Shown here piece by piece: positions 9,092-18,088 of a stretch of DNA of 43,476 bases. This DNA is from Ectothiorhodospiraceae bacterium. GTDB lineage: Bacteria; Pseudomonadota; Gammaproteobacteria; SZUA-152. The DNA lies in assembly GCA_002401775.2 (NCBI GenBank), contig NVUB02000117.1, positions 1 to 43,476 on the forward strand, written 5' to 3'. The notes under the pieces are model-generated. The model saw nothing but the letters and a program-made list of their open reading frames with translations. It searched no databases and was not told where the DNA came from. Numbering within the stretch: position 1 is the first letter of the stretch; each line of letters begins with the position of its first letter. The position numbers were made by a program, and so were the translations under genes.

Positions 9092-12000
9092 ACATTATCA
9101 GCCGACACCTGAAATTTGTATTTGCCATCCTGCCGGGGCTGCTAAGCATGGGTCTGTTCAGTATGGGACTGTTAGCTATAGGGCTGCTCATTATAGGAAC
9201 CGCCCCCGCCATTGCCGCCAACAATAGTACAGAGATCAGGCCTTTTGTACCGCCAGCCGGTACCGTAAAACAACCGCAAGGCGCGTCCATTGTGCCGGAA
9301 CGTTTTCTGCGCCGCTGGGACCCGGTGACCTTGTTTTTTTCCAGAAACACCGGCCCGGATCAAGCCGGAGCCGAAGACCACCCCGAACGTTATGTAAAAC
9401 TCCAGCCCGCACACCCCGGTGCCTATACCTGGATTAACGCGCGTACCTTACAATTTCGCCCGGCTGAACCCTGGCCCGCACTTGGCAAGTTTCGCTGGAC
9501 TGCCGCGGGGAAAACCCACGACCTCACCACCTTGATGGAACCGCCCATCAGCACCGTTCCGGCAAACCAAAACCGCGAACTGCCCCCCGTAGACACCATC
9601 ACACTGCGTTTTAAAGAACCGGTGGCCGTGGAAACCCTGTCTCGTCTGGTGCGTATCGAACTGCGTCAATTGCCCGGCATCGACAATAAGCAAAGCCTTT
9701 GGTTGGACGCGGAAGATTTTACCATCAAAGTATTGGAACGCAGCCAGCGCAGTGACCCGGCAAATTATGTATTAATGCTCAACGAGCCCATTCCCGGTGC
9801 AACGGAAGCCATTATCCATTTGCGTCTGTCCCTGGATGACGGCGTAGAGCAATCTTTCAAACGTATTCACTTTGCGACTGCCGCCCCGTTCCGGGTGAAA
9901 ACCTTTGGCTGTGCCGGCAACCGTTATCCCGGAGCACCGGGCGGGGTCAGCTACAGCCGTGACCAGGCGATCAGCTGTAATGCCAGCAACCGTAGCGTAG
10001 AAGTCGAGTTTTCCAGTGCCTTGGGAAAACTGGGCCCCGTCGAAGCCCGTAATATGGTGCGTTTCACCCCTGCGGTGAAAGACCTCAGCATCAACCGTTA
10101 CGACAAACTACTGACCATTAGCGGTAAGTTTGAAACGGATACTTTATACCGTCTCAATCTCATCGACAGCCCGGTACTTGATGCCACTGACCGTCCCCTG
10201 CAACTCACGGGAAAACACCAACTTTATTTCCACTTCCCTGCCCAGCCGGCTTTTTTAGCCTGGCAATCCGCTCAGGGAATGATGGAACGATACGGCCCGC
10301 AAATGGTGCCGCTAAAAGGACGTGGTTATGAGCGTCTTGATTTGCGCATATACCCCATCGACCCACTGGATCGTTCGTTTTGGCCTTTTCCCGGCAGCGC
10401 GGTTAGCGTCAACGAAGCCAAACGCCCGCCCGGCCCGGGCGAACTCCCTGCTCCGTTCACTGAAAGTAGTCGGCACATCTACCAGCATGAACTCAGCCAA
10501 CACATTCAGGCGCTAGGCTCCCCGGCTATTTCTGAGCTGGTGACACTGCCATTGCGGAAAAATGGCAAGTCCGCCAAGTTTGGCCTCGACCTGAAAAAGC
10601 ATTTGTCCCGCATTAATGGCAAAGACAAACCCGGCAGTTATCTGGTTGGCATTCGTCGGCTTGACGACTCCACCAACCGTGCCTGGATACGTGTGCAAGT
10701 TACCGACCTCAGTCTTACCGCCATCGAAGAAAGCGATACCGTACATTTCGTGGTGACCTCTATCAATAAAGGCACACCGGTGAGAAATGCCAACATTGAG
10801 TTACAAGGTAAAGACGGTAACCAGTGGGCCACCATCGGCAGTGGCACCACCGACGCCGATGGCAGCTTTCGCTGGCGCGCGCCCGGACATAGCAATAGCC
10901 GGAACTACCGGGTAATCCGTCGCATCGTGGTCAGCAAACGCGATGACACTCTGGTACTCAATCCGCAACAAGCGCCCGATCAATACGCCAACAACCAATG
11001 GAGCAGCAGTCGGAGCGACTGGTTGCGCTGGACAACACAGAACTTTTCCCATCGTAACGCCAAAACAGAAACCCTCTGCCACCTGTTTACCGAGCGGCCC
11101 GTTTACAAACCCGAAGACAACGTTCACATCAAAGGCTACATACGCCAACGCCAAAAAAACCAACTCAGCACCCTTAACCGAAAAGGTACATTGGTCATCA
11201 ATGGCCCCGGTGGACGCGAATGGCGTTATCCTTTCACCGATTCCAAACAGGGCAGCATTTATCAGGCATTCGATGAAAAAGACCTACCCACAGGCACCTA
11301 TTACGCCCATTTAGAATTTAAAAATTTCGGCCGCTGCGGGAAAGTCTCCTTCAAAAAAGAAGCCTTCCGCACTCCCCGCTTTGAAGTGCAATTAAGCAGC
11401 CCTGACATTGTTTCTCTGGACAGTGAGTTTACCGTTAACCTCGCCGCACATTACTACGCCGGTGGCCAGGTGCGAGAGCGTCCGGTGCGCTGGCGCGTCA
11501 CGCAATTCCCTTATGCCTGGACACCCAAAAAACGCGAAGGTTTTCGTTACTCCTCAGATGGGCGCTTTTCCGGTCGAAAACCGTTTCGTGCCACGCCTTT
11601 AATCCAGCGCGAAACCAAAACTGATCTTACCGGTGCTGCGCAAATCAGCCTCGACCCAACCACGGAGCCCACCGCGCAGCCACGCAGCTATGTCATCGAA
11701 GCCACCGTCACCGGCGACGATGATCAAACCATCAGCACCACCCGCCGCATTCTGGCACTGCCACCCGTGGTATTAGGGTTAAAAGCACCGACCTATCTCA
11801 AGCAAGCCAAAACCATCACGCCGGAAATTATCGTCGCGGGCTCCGATGGCGCGCTTAAAGCGGGACAGGAAGTGAACGTCAAACTGTCAAAACGACAATG
11901 GCATTCTCATCTGCAAGCGGGCGACTTCTCACAAGGCACGGCCAAATATATCACCGAGGTGGTGGACGAGGTCGTTAGCGAAACCACCATTACCAGCAAA

Positions 12001-15000
12001 ACCGAACCAGTCGCTCTCGAACTGCCACTCAAGGGTGCCGGTGTATACATCATCGAACTGGAAACCCGTGACCAACTGGGCCGGGCACAAACCGTATCGG
12101 TCGATTTTTATGCCGGTGGCGACCAAGCCGTTACCTGGTCAAGGCCGCCTTCCAGAGTGTTCACCGTAACGCCCGACAAATCCAGTTATGTCCCCGGAGA
12201 CACCGCTACATTAGTCTTGGAAAGTCCCTTTCAGCAAGCCCGAGCACTCGCCATCGTTGAAACCCCTGACGGTAATCAATATCACTGGCTCAAGATTAAT
12301 AAAGGTGCCGCCACCTTCGAACTGGCCATCACCAAACACTTTGTTCCCCGCCTGCCTGTGCACTTTGTACTGATACGGGGCCGCAATGGGTTTAACGTGA
12401 ATGGAAACCCCACAGCGCATCTGGACCTGGGTAAACCCGCCACCCTCGCGGCCACTACCTGGGTAGAAGTCGAGCCACGGGACAACCGTCTGGACGTCAC
12501 TCTGAAACATCCCGCCAAAGCACAACCCGGCGATGAGATTGACGTCACCGTAACACTCAGCGACCCGGACGGTGATCCCTTGTCCGGTGAAGTCACCCTG
12601 TGGCTGGTAGACCAGGCAGTGCTCGCCCTCGGCAAAGAACAAAAACTCGATCCCTTGCCCCGTTTTATCACCTCACAACCGTCACGCATGACATTACGTG
12701 ACACGCGCAACCTGGCATTCGGTTACCTGCCCTTCTCCGAGCAACCCGGCGGTGGCGTCGCCAAGATGATGGCACGGGCAGAAGGCGCATTACTCGATAA
12801 CGTCACCATCCGCCGTAATTTTCAGCCCGTGCCCTACTTCAATCCGCGCATTATGATCGACAACAACGGCCAGGCCACCCTGCGGATCAAACTGCCCGAC
12901 AACCTCACCCTGTTTAAATTACGCGCCAAAGCCGTCAGCGGCGCTGAACGCTTCGGCTATGCCAAAAGTGAAGTTGCCGTACGTTTGCCCATCATCGTTC
13001 AGCCCACACTGCCGCGTTTTGTGCGGCCCGGCGATGAATTCACCGCGCAGGCCATTGGTCGAATTGTGGAAGGAGATGGCGGCCCCGGTATCGCCCAGAT
13101 CAACGTCGACGGACTGGAGTTACTGGAAGAAAATCAAAAACAGTTTGAATGGAATGTAAACAAACCCCAAAAAATTGAATTCAAAGTACGGGTACCCACA
13201 CCGTCATATGATGCCAACGGCAAGCCCAGCCACGACACCGTAAACTTCACCGCCGCTGTAGAGCGCAGTGCCGATAATGCGCGTGACGCCTTCGCCGTTA
13301 CCCTGCCATTACGTGCCGACCGCAAAGCCGTGATCAAACGCGGCATTCATGAAATCACCCTGGCTGAAGCACTGGAATTACCCGCCATTGAAGAACCCCT
13401 GCGCCCCGGCAGTTTACGTCGTTCTGTATTATTGTCCGACCAACCTGGCCTGATCCGCATGGCCGCCGGTCTCAACTATTTAATGGCCTACCCGCACGGC
13501 TGTACCGAGCAACGCATCAGCCGCGCGCGCGCCTATCTCTCGTTAGACCACTTTCAAAGCGTACTCGACCAATCAAAACCCGAATCGGAACGTAAAAAAG
13601 TCGTCAACGACACCCTCAACTGGGTAACAGAAGTGCTAGACGACAATGGCCTTGCCGCCTACTGGCCAGGGTCAAACGGCTACGTATCCCTCACCGCCTG
13701 GGTAGTACAATTTTTAGTCGAAGCCCAGGAAGCCGGTTATCAGGTCGATGAAGCATCCCTCAACCGAATGATCAACGCACTACAACAAGCCCTGCGTTCT
13801 GATTATCGCCATTTCATCACTGGAGAATCCTACACAGAACGCAGCATGGCCCTTTGGGCACTCGCCGCCAGTGGACGTATTGATTCCAGCTACGCCGCCG
13901 AACTGGCGCGCAAGGCAGACTACCTCAACCTGGAAAGTACCGCGCAAGTCATGCGTGTACTGCACAAACACGGCAACGCCCCGGAAATGTTAGAGGAGCT
14001 CATGAAGCGACTCTGGGACGGACTGGTTTTCCGTCTCTATCAAGGCAAAGAAATCTACGGCGGACTGCAAACCACCAGCAGCAGCCGAAACCGTTTAGTG
14101 CTTCCCAGCGAAACCCGCACCCTCGCCGAACTGCTTCGCACTCTACAACGCACTGCCACAGACAATAGCCGAGTACAAACCCTGGTAGACGCACTGGTCA
14201 CCCTCGGCAGCAGCAATGGCTGGGGCAATACCAACGCCACCGTGTCTGCTCTATTAGCCCTGAGTGACTATATGCAAGGCGATGCCACACAAGATACAGA
14301 TGCATCCAAGAACAACAGTGCAGACAATCAAAAGGAACCCACGCATAAAGTCACCATCGTGCTCGATGGGAAATCGCAAAGCCTCAGTCTCGGCGGTCAA
14401 CACCGAATGCACAGCGTGTTCGGGCGCAAGAGTGAAGCCGGACAGATTCAGCTCACTCTCGCCGATGAGCGTCCATTAATCGTAAGAACAGAAACCCGCT
14501 ACCTGCCCATCGCCGACGGTTCACAAGTCGCACCGCTCGCCCAAGGCTTCGCCGTACAACGAGAATGGCTCAAACTGCTCAGCGCAGACCAGCCACTACA
14601 ACGCCATAAAATGAACGAAGCCGGACAACAGTTACCGATAACCATCGGCGACATCATTGAAGAACACGTAGAAGTCGTCAACGCCGAAGACCGCACCTAC
14701 GTCGCCATCATCGTCCCCCTCGCCGCAGGACTAGAGCCCATGAACCCACAACTGGCCACCGCTCCGGCAGAAGCCAAACCGCAAGGCAAAATCACCCGAA
14801 AACCAACCTACACCGCCTACCTAGACGACCACGTCGCCTTCTACTACGACAGCCTGCCAAAAGGAAACTACCACTTCTACTTCCGTACTCGAGCCAGCAT
14901 ACAAGGCAACTTTATACAGCCCCCCGCCTATGCCGAACTCATGTACGAAGAAGCCGTCAACGGCAACTCCGCCGGCGGGCGGGTTATTATCGGAAAAGGC

Positions 15001-15033
15001 CTGGAAACGGATAATGCGCTCATTAGCCGCTAG
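9088..15033 (+). CDS. Bacterial alpha-2-macroglobulin with thioester motif (1981 aa)
   Basis: A large periplasmic protease-trapping protein. A signal peptide covers residues 1-43 (cleavage after AIA). There is no lipobox cysteine, unlike E. coli YfhM, so it is probably soluble. A long series of beta-sandwich MG domains follows. The central A2M segment shows FNPRIMIDNNGQATLRIKLP and then LPDNLTLFKLRAKAVSG. The thioester domain has CTEQ at residues 1472-1475 in the context MAYPHGCTEQRISRA, so the internal Cys-Gln thioester needed to bind attacking proteases is intact. C-terminal domains include GWGNTNATVSALLALSDY. A good ribosome site (AAGGAAAG) lies before ATG 9088. Bacterial macroglobulins usually sit beside pbpC; here pbpC is about 5.7 kb downstream. 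Thought to guard the periplasm against host or competitor proteases. Confidence 0.95.
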   Translation: MNIISRHLKFVFAILPGLLSMGLFSMGLLAIGLLIIGTAPAIAANNSTEIRPFVPPAGTVKQPQGASIVPERFLRRWDPVTLFFSRNTGPDQAGAEDHPERYVKLQPAHPGAYTWINARTLQFRPAEPWPALGKFRWTAAGKTHDLTTLMEPPISTVPANQNRELPPVDTITLRFKEPVAVETLSRLVRIELRQLPGIDNKQSLWLDAEDFTIKVLERSQRSDPANYVLMLNEPIPGATEAIIHLRLSLDDGVEQSFKRIHFATAAPFRVKTFGCAGNRYPGAPGGVSYSRDQAISCNASNRSVEVEFSSALGKLGPVEARNMVRFTPAVKDLSINRYDKLLTISGKFETDTLYRLNLIDSPVLDATDRPLQLTGKHQLYFHFPAQPAFLAWQSAQGMMERYGPQMVPLKGRGYERLDLRIYPIDPLDRSFWPFPGSAVSVNEAKRPPGPGELPAPFTESSRHIYQHELSQHIQALGSPAISELVTLPLRKNGKSAKFGLDLKKHLSRINGKDKPGSYLVGIRRLDDSTNRAWIRVQVTDLSLTAIEESDTVHFVVTSINKGTPVRNANIELQGKDGNQWATIGSGTTDADGSFRWRAPGHSNSRNYRVIRRIVVSKRDDTLVLNPQQAPDQYANNQWSSSRSDWLRWTTQNFSHRNAKTETLCHLFTERPVYKPEDNVHIKGYIRQRQKNQLSTLNRKGTLVINGPGGREWRYPFTDSKQGSIYQAFDEKDLPTGTYYAHLEFKNFGRCGKVSFKKEAFRTPRFEVQLSSPDIVSLDSEFTVNLAAHYYAGGQVRERPVRWRVTQFPYAWTPKKREGFRYSSDGRFSGRKPFRATPLIQRETKTDLTGAAQISLDPTTEPTAQPRSYVIEATVTGDDDQTISTTRRILALPPVVLGLKAPTYLKQAKTITPEIIVAGSDGALKAGQEVNVKLSKRQWHSHLQAGDFSQGTAKYITEVVDEVVSETTITSKTEPVALELPLKGAGVYIIELETRDQLGRAQTVSVDFYAGGDQAVTWSRPPSRVFTVTPDKSSYVPGDTATLVLESPFQQARALAIVETPDGNQYHWLKINKGAATFELAITKHFVPRLPVHFVLIRGRNGFNVNGNPTAHLDLGKPATLAATTWVEVEPRDNRLDVTLKHPAKAQPGDEIDVTVTLSDPDGDPLSGEVTLWLVDQAVLALGKEQKLDPLPRFITSQPSRMTLRDTRNLAFGYLPFSEQPGGGVAKMMARAEGALLDNVTIRRNFQPVPYFNPRIMIDNNGQATLRIKLPDNLTLFKLRAKAVSGAERFGYAKSEVAVRLPIIVQPTLPRFVRPGDEFTAQAIGRIVEGDGGPGIAQINVDGLELLEENQKQFEWNVNKPQKIEFKVRVPTPSYDANGKPSHDTVNFTAAVERSADNARDAFAVTLPLRADRKAVIKRGIHEITLAEALELPAIEEPLRPGSLRRSVLLSDQPGLIRMAAGLNYLMAYPHGCTEQRISRARAYLSLDHFQSVLDQSKPESERKKVVNDTLNWVTEVLDDNGLAAYWPGSNGYVSLTAWVVQFLVEAQEAGYQVDEASLNRMINALQQALRSDYRHFITGESYTERSMALWALAASGRIDSSYAAELARKADYLNLESTAQVMRVLHKHGNAPEMLEELMKRLWDGLVFRLYQGKEIYGGLQTTSSSRNRLVLPSETRTLAELLRTLQRTATDNSRVQTLVDALVTLGSSNGWGNTNATVSALLALSDYMQGDATQDTDASKNNSADNQKEPTHKVTIVLDGKSQSLSLGGQHRMHSVFGRKSEAGQIQLTLADERPLIVRTETRYLPIADGSQVAPLAQGFAVQREWLKLLSADQPLQRHKMNEAGQQLPITIGDIIEEHVEVVNAEDRTYVAIIVPLAAGLEPMNPQLATAPAEAKPQGKITRKPTYTAYLDDHVAFYYDSLPKGNYHFYFRTRASIQGNFIQPPAYAELMYEEAVNGNSAGGRVIIGKGLETDNALISR

Positions 15034-15158
15034 TAAACCTTACAGTTGCATAAATCGAGTGCAAAATTCGATAAATAGACTACCAATAAAGTGTAAAACA
15101 ATCATTATTTGTCTGTTTCTGGAGTTCACTGCGGGTGATATCCAGAAATACCTTCACT

Positions 15159-15185
15159 TTCGGATTGGAAGTGTGCCAATCTGAA
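15159..15185. terminator. Hairpin downstream of the macroglobulin gene
   Basis: TTCGGATTGG pairs with CCAATCTGAA across a 7-base loop, with one G-T wobble, and CCTTC/GAAGG can extend the stem. It lies 126 bases after the macroglobulin stop. No T-run follows, so it may be a processing or stability hairpin rather than an intrinsic terminator. Confidence 0.35.
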
Positions 15186-15277
15186 GGGAAGGAACCGCAT
15201 TAATACAGATTCGTGGCATTGCAGTAGTAGAAAGTAGTAAAAAGTAGCGAAAAACTGCATAACTTGAGCTAACAAAA

Positions 15278-15751
15278 ATGGTTACCGTACAAAAAGCAAA
15301 ATTTAACGAATTAATCCATTTTTATGACATGAATCACCAGCCACATTTAGAAAACAACCTGAAGGTAAAATCACTTGAATCGCATCAACAAGAATTTAAA
15401 AATGCCAATACTCTATTTTTAAGTATTACCGTAAAACCTGCCCCTGACACCGATGTCGACATCAACACCTACCAACTGGCCGGGTACATCATCCTCATTA
15501 CCGACAACACGAAAAACAATATCCAACTCAAGCGAATACTGATTGATGAAAACCATATAGGCATTGGGCAAAAATCCATAATCGCCATGGAAAACTATTG
15601 TGTAACCGCACTAAAAATGGAAAGAATCTGGCTTGATGTTTTCAAAAGCAACCATAGAGCAAACCATGTTTATGAAAAATTGGGGTACAGGGTATTCAAG
15701 AAAATCACTGAAAATTCCAGAGATGTATTATTCTATGAAAAAAATTTCTAG
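15278..15751 (+). CDS. GNAT-family N-acetyltransferase
   Basis: 157 residues, a single GNAT fold. The acetyl-CoA-binding core is visible: RILIDENHIGIGQKSIIAME (a variant of the RGxGIG pyrophosphate loop) and then IWLDVFKSNHRANHVYEKLG, the C-terminal RimI-like motif in which the Asn and Tyr contact the cofactor. The substrate cannot be told. It stands alone downstream of the macroglobulin hairpin, and its codon use is more AT-rich than that of the macroglobulin gene, in keeping with separate acquisition. Confidence 0.85.
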   Translation: MVTVQKAKFNELIHFYDMNHQPHLENNLKVKSLESHQQEFKNANTLFLSITVKPAPDTDVDINTYQLAGYIILITDNTKNNIQLKRILIDENHIGIGQKSIIAMENYCVTALKMERIWLDVFKSNHRANHVYEKLGYRVFKKITENSRDVLFYEKNF

Positions 15752-15755
15752 TAAT

Positions 15756-15841
15756 GCATAAAATATGCGTATTTAGAATGTACCCCAGAAGTGATGCCGT
15801 TGTTTAAGATTTGAGGCCGTCTGCGACTCGCTAGGAGTCGA
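15756..15841. repeat. Interspersed repeat, copy A
   Basis: From GCATAAAATATGCG to the hairpin CGACTC-GCTAG-GAGTCG. It aligns over its whole length with bases 43367-43450 (copy B), sharing the strings CAGAAGTG and GATTTGAGGCCGTC. The terminal hairpin differs in sequence between copies but pairs in both. Confidence 0.6.
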
Positions 15842-15941
15842 TGTAACTGGTAATGTTGATGGTGCCGCAAGACTCCACCAGACGCATCAAGGAAATGTCC
15901 TATTTCAGCCGCTCTATATCATCATTGGGTATTCGCGCCAT
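15831..15941 (-). pseudogene. Relic of a CHC2 zinc-finger (primase-like) gene
   Basis: On the minus strand, ATG 15941 opens MARIPNDDIERLK, then an in-frame TAG (15902-15900), then DISLMRLVESCG and a second stop near 15831. This matches the N-terminal lead of CHC2 zinc-finger proteins of the type RIPxxxIERLKxxISLxRLVExxG, which precedes the zinc-binding part of primase-like proteins carried by mobile elements. The zinc-finger cysteines themselves are missing. Two stops and the truncation mean it is dead. It abuts repeat copy A, so an element probably once sat here. Confidence 0.5.
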
Positions 15942-16015
15942 TTCCCGATTCCCCTTACAATCTGCCAAGACCCTATTCAGTATTGTATTGTATCGTTGAT
16001 ATTTTCGTCATAAAT

Positions 16016-16034
16016 ATGTACTATTTTCGTACAT
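16016..16034. promoter_or_regulatory. Inverted repeat operator upstream of the XRE regulator
   Basis: ATGTAC-TATTTTC-GTACAT is a perfect 6+6 inverted repeat with a 7-base centre, about 87 bases before the XRE start. A related half (ATTTTCGTCA) lies just upstream near 16001. The form fits a self-regulating XRE dimer site. Confidence 0.4.
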
Positions 16035-16120
16035 TTTAAAGAAAGAACGAAGGCAGTATACCGCTTAATGAATGAAAACCGGCTTACACTATAGGACATA
16101 CCATACAGAGAGATATGCAT

Positions 16121-16495
16121 ATGCCCAAGAAAATCAATGCGGAATTCAGCCGCTTCGGCGAACGGCTGGCCAAATTGCGTAAAGCCACCGGGTACACCCA
16201 GCAGCAATTAGCAGATGAAATCGGCGCAACGCGCCGGATGATTGCCTACTACGAATCTGAAAGTCAGCATCCACCCGCTAATATGCTGGTTGATCTGGCT
16301 AAAGCGCTCAATGTCAGTGCCGACGCATTGCTGGGGATCAAACCTGTCGAAGCCATTCCCATCAGCAGTCGGCTGGAACGCCGGATCAGACAGATTGAGA
16401 AGCTGGGGCCAAAACCCCGACAACAGATTACGCTGCTAATCGATACCTTTGTTGAGGCCGAGCGGCTAAAACAAAAAGCCAATGCCACCAGATAA
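16121..16495 (+). CDS. XRE-family transcriptional regulator
   Basis: About 124 residues. An HTH_3 (Cro/CI) domain occupies residues 10-65: FGERLAKLRKATGYTQQQLA, then IGATRRMIAYYESES as the recognition region, then LVDLAKALNVSADALLG. The C-terminal ~50 residues are helical and charged and could be a dimer or ligand segment. I prefer ATG 16121 to the one at 16115, because GAGAG then lies 8 bases upstream rather than 2. The stop is 14 bases before the HicB-like gene, so the two are an operon. Such XRE-HicB pairs resemble toxin-antitoxin leftovers; no HicA toxin is seen. Confidence 0.88.
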   Translation: MPKKINAEFSRFGERLAKLRKATGYTQQQLADEIGATRRMIAYYESESQHPPANMLVDLAKALNVSADALLGIKPVEAIPISSRLERRIRQIEKLGPKPRQQITLLIDTFVEAERLKQKANATR

Positions 16496-16509
16496 TACGT
16501 GAGGACACC

Positions 16510-16701
16510 ATGGAACAAATTGCTAATTTACACATCGAGAAGTTACCGGAAGGCGTTTACCTGGCTACCAGTGACGATATTCCGGGCTTGGTCGCTCAGG
16601 GCCGTACCATCACTGAGACTTTGGAGATTGCCCGCGATGTCGCCAAAAAGTTGCTGGAAGCGCAAGCCGATATTACAGCCAATCAGTTTTTGCATGTGTG
16701 A
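16510..16701 (+). CDS. HicB-like / DUF1902-type small protein without HicA
   Basis: 63 residues with a GAGGA ribosome site. The partial RNase H-like HicB fold is recognisable from LPEGVYLATSDDIPGLVAQG followed by the helix TITETLEIARDVAKKLLEA. In HicAB systems HicB is the antitoxin and carries this pattern (VATSxDxPGL). A HicA dsRBD-like toxin (small, basic, with a conserved His in a GSHxxW context) is not found on either side, so this is a solo antitoxin or a DUF1902 regulator acting with the XRE protein upstream. Confidence 0.75.
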   Translation: MEQIANLHIEKLPEGVYLATSDDIPGLVAQGRTITETLEIARDVAKKLLEAQADITANQFLHV

Positions 16702-16849
16702 TGACAACTTACAGAAATCACATGGACACCCACTTAAGCAAACCCAATAAACTACAAATAAATCGTATTGGTTATCAAGAAACTTGTTGGGCTCGTTATC
16801 ATCTTAAGAAAAAACCTCTCGCAATACATAAAAGAGGCACAAAAATTAA

Positions 16850-17143
16850 ATGTACGCCGTAATATTTAAAGCAGAAATCAAAGAGCTCGATGAAGCCTAC
16901 GCGACAATGGCTGAAAAAATGCGCAACCTCGCCATAGAAAAATATGGCTGCACAGAATTCACCGCCGTAACAGAAGGCACACAAGAACTCGCCATATCAT
17001 ATTGGAAAAACCTGGATATGATCACCCAATGGAAACAAGATCCCCAACACCTGGAAGCCCAAAAACTGGGGCGTTCTAAATGGTACAAATCATACAACGT
17101 GCAAATAGTGGAAATAATTCGTGAATATAGTGAAAAACTATAA
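16850..17143 (+). CDS. ABM-family (antibiotic biosynthesis monooxygenase-like) protein
   Basis: 97 residues matching the small dimeric alpha+beta barrel of the ABM superfamily. It opens MYAVIFKAEIKELDEAYATM, with ELAISYWKNLDMITQWKQDP in the middle and HLEAQKLGRSKWYKSYNVQI near the end; the conserved Trp, Tyr and His positions fit YqjZ-like members. Family members include heme-degrading and quinol monooxygenases, but many have no known activity. It is monocistronic and ends 70 bases from the convergent DUF2059-like gene, with no evident terminator between them. Confidence 0.82.
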   Translation: MYAVIFKAEIKELDEAYATMAEKMRNLAIEKYGCTEFTAVTEGTQELAISYWKNLDMITQWKQDPQHLEAQKLGRSKWYKSYNVQIVEIIREYSEKL

Positions 17144-17213
17144 TGAAAACTCAATTACTACACAAATTATTCATAGGCTACTGGCAGGCATAAAATGATA
17201 CCCTGCGTGAACC

Positions 17214-18071
17214 TTAATTTGTAGATTGACGCTGTTTTTTTAATGCTTTTTTTAGCAAAGCTTGTCCAAACTTTCGACTTGAATTAATGAGTGCTTGCTC
17301 AAGCGCATTGATTGTTACTTTTGAATATTTTCTTGCACGTTTAGTTTCCAGAAACTTAATGTAAAGATCCAGCTCTTCATTTGTAACATATTGATAAGAA
17401 ATTAATTGATATGACAATAAGGTAGAAGCCATAAAATCATATAAAACAGCTTTACTTTTTTCCAACTGTAACTTCAATGAATCTACGCTAATTTGTTGCT
17501 TACCAGGAAAACCTGAACTTAACGCTTGCATCATGGAAGTTTGTGAATTTATCACCATTCTCACGGCACTTTCGGTACCCATAACAATTTCATCAATTTT
17601 TTTGCATTGTTTAACTCTTACAAGGTTACCTTTTAATGGTTCAGCCAATTTTTCAATATTGGCAACAACGTTGGGGGCTGAGGCATCTTCTTCATATTGA
17701 GTAATCCGCTTTCCCAACGGTGTATTTAGCCACTTTAATACTGGCTTTAAGTCATCGACGGTAAAAGCCTCAAGAAAATATTGCCTAACATCACCTTTAG
17801 CCGCAGTTGCATTAAAATATATCGCCAACTGCTTTTCAACAAAACCAATCTGTTCCTTTGTTATATTTTGACTTTTTAGTGCGACAACATACCCATCTAC
17901 TGTTGATTTTGCATTACTCTCAATCTGACTAATCAGTCCTGATTTATACATTAAAGAAGTAATTAATCGCTGTTTTTCAGCACTATGTTCTTCATCCGCT
18001 AATACACCACTTGCTAATATTGAAAAACACAGGATAAACACACTTTTTAAACTCACTATTTTTTTAATCAT
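17214..18071 (-). CDS. Exported DUF2059-like protein, partner of the MORN-C13 protease
   Basis: 285 residues with a signal peptide (MIKKIVSLKSVFILCFSILA then SGVLA). The mature protein is helical. A stretch around residues 30-130, including FTVDDLKPVLKWLNTPLGKR, resembles DUF2059, where a similar helix-turn (EL..L..FY.SP.GK) is the hallmark. The C-terminal part, ending in a Lys/Arg-rich tail, is unfamiliar. It lies 17 bases downstream of the MORN-C13 gene on the same strand, so they form a two-gene unit. With both products exported, it could be a substrate, chaperone or inhibitor of the protease; nothing in the sequence decides. Confidence 0.65.
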   Translation of the reverse strand: MIKKIVSLKSVFILCFSILASGVLADEEHSAEKQRLITSLMYKSGLISQIESNAKSTVDGYVVALKSQNITKEQIGFVEKQLAIYFNATAAKGDVRQYFLEAFTVDDLKPVLKWLNTPLGKRITQYEEDASAPNVVANIEKLAEPLKGNLVRVKQCKKIDEIVMGTESAVRMVINSQTSMMQALSSGFPGKQQISVDSLKLQLEKSKAVLYDFMASTLLSYQLISYQYVTNEELDLYIKFLETKRARKYSKVTINALEQALINSSRKFGQALLKKALKKQRQSTN

Positions 18072-18088
18072 CTACCAACTCCACTTAA

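Noticed and set aside
10801-11163. Long minus-strand open frames inside the macroglobulin gene (also 12211-12710)
   Set aside because: The gene is GC-rich with strong codon bias, which leaves opposite frames open; none has a ribosome site or recognisable domain.
16722-16862. A 46-codon plus-strand reading frame between the HicB-like and ABM genes, considered as a HicA remnant
   Set aside because: No ribosome site, no HicA-like GSHxxW context and overlap with the ABM start; it is most likely chance.
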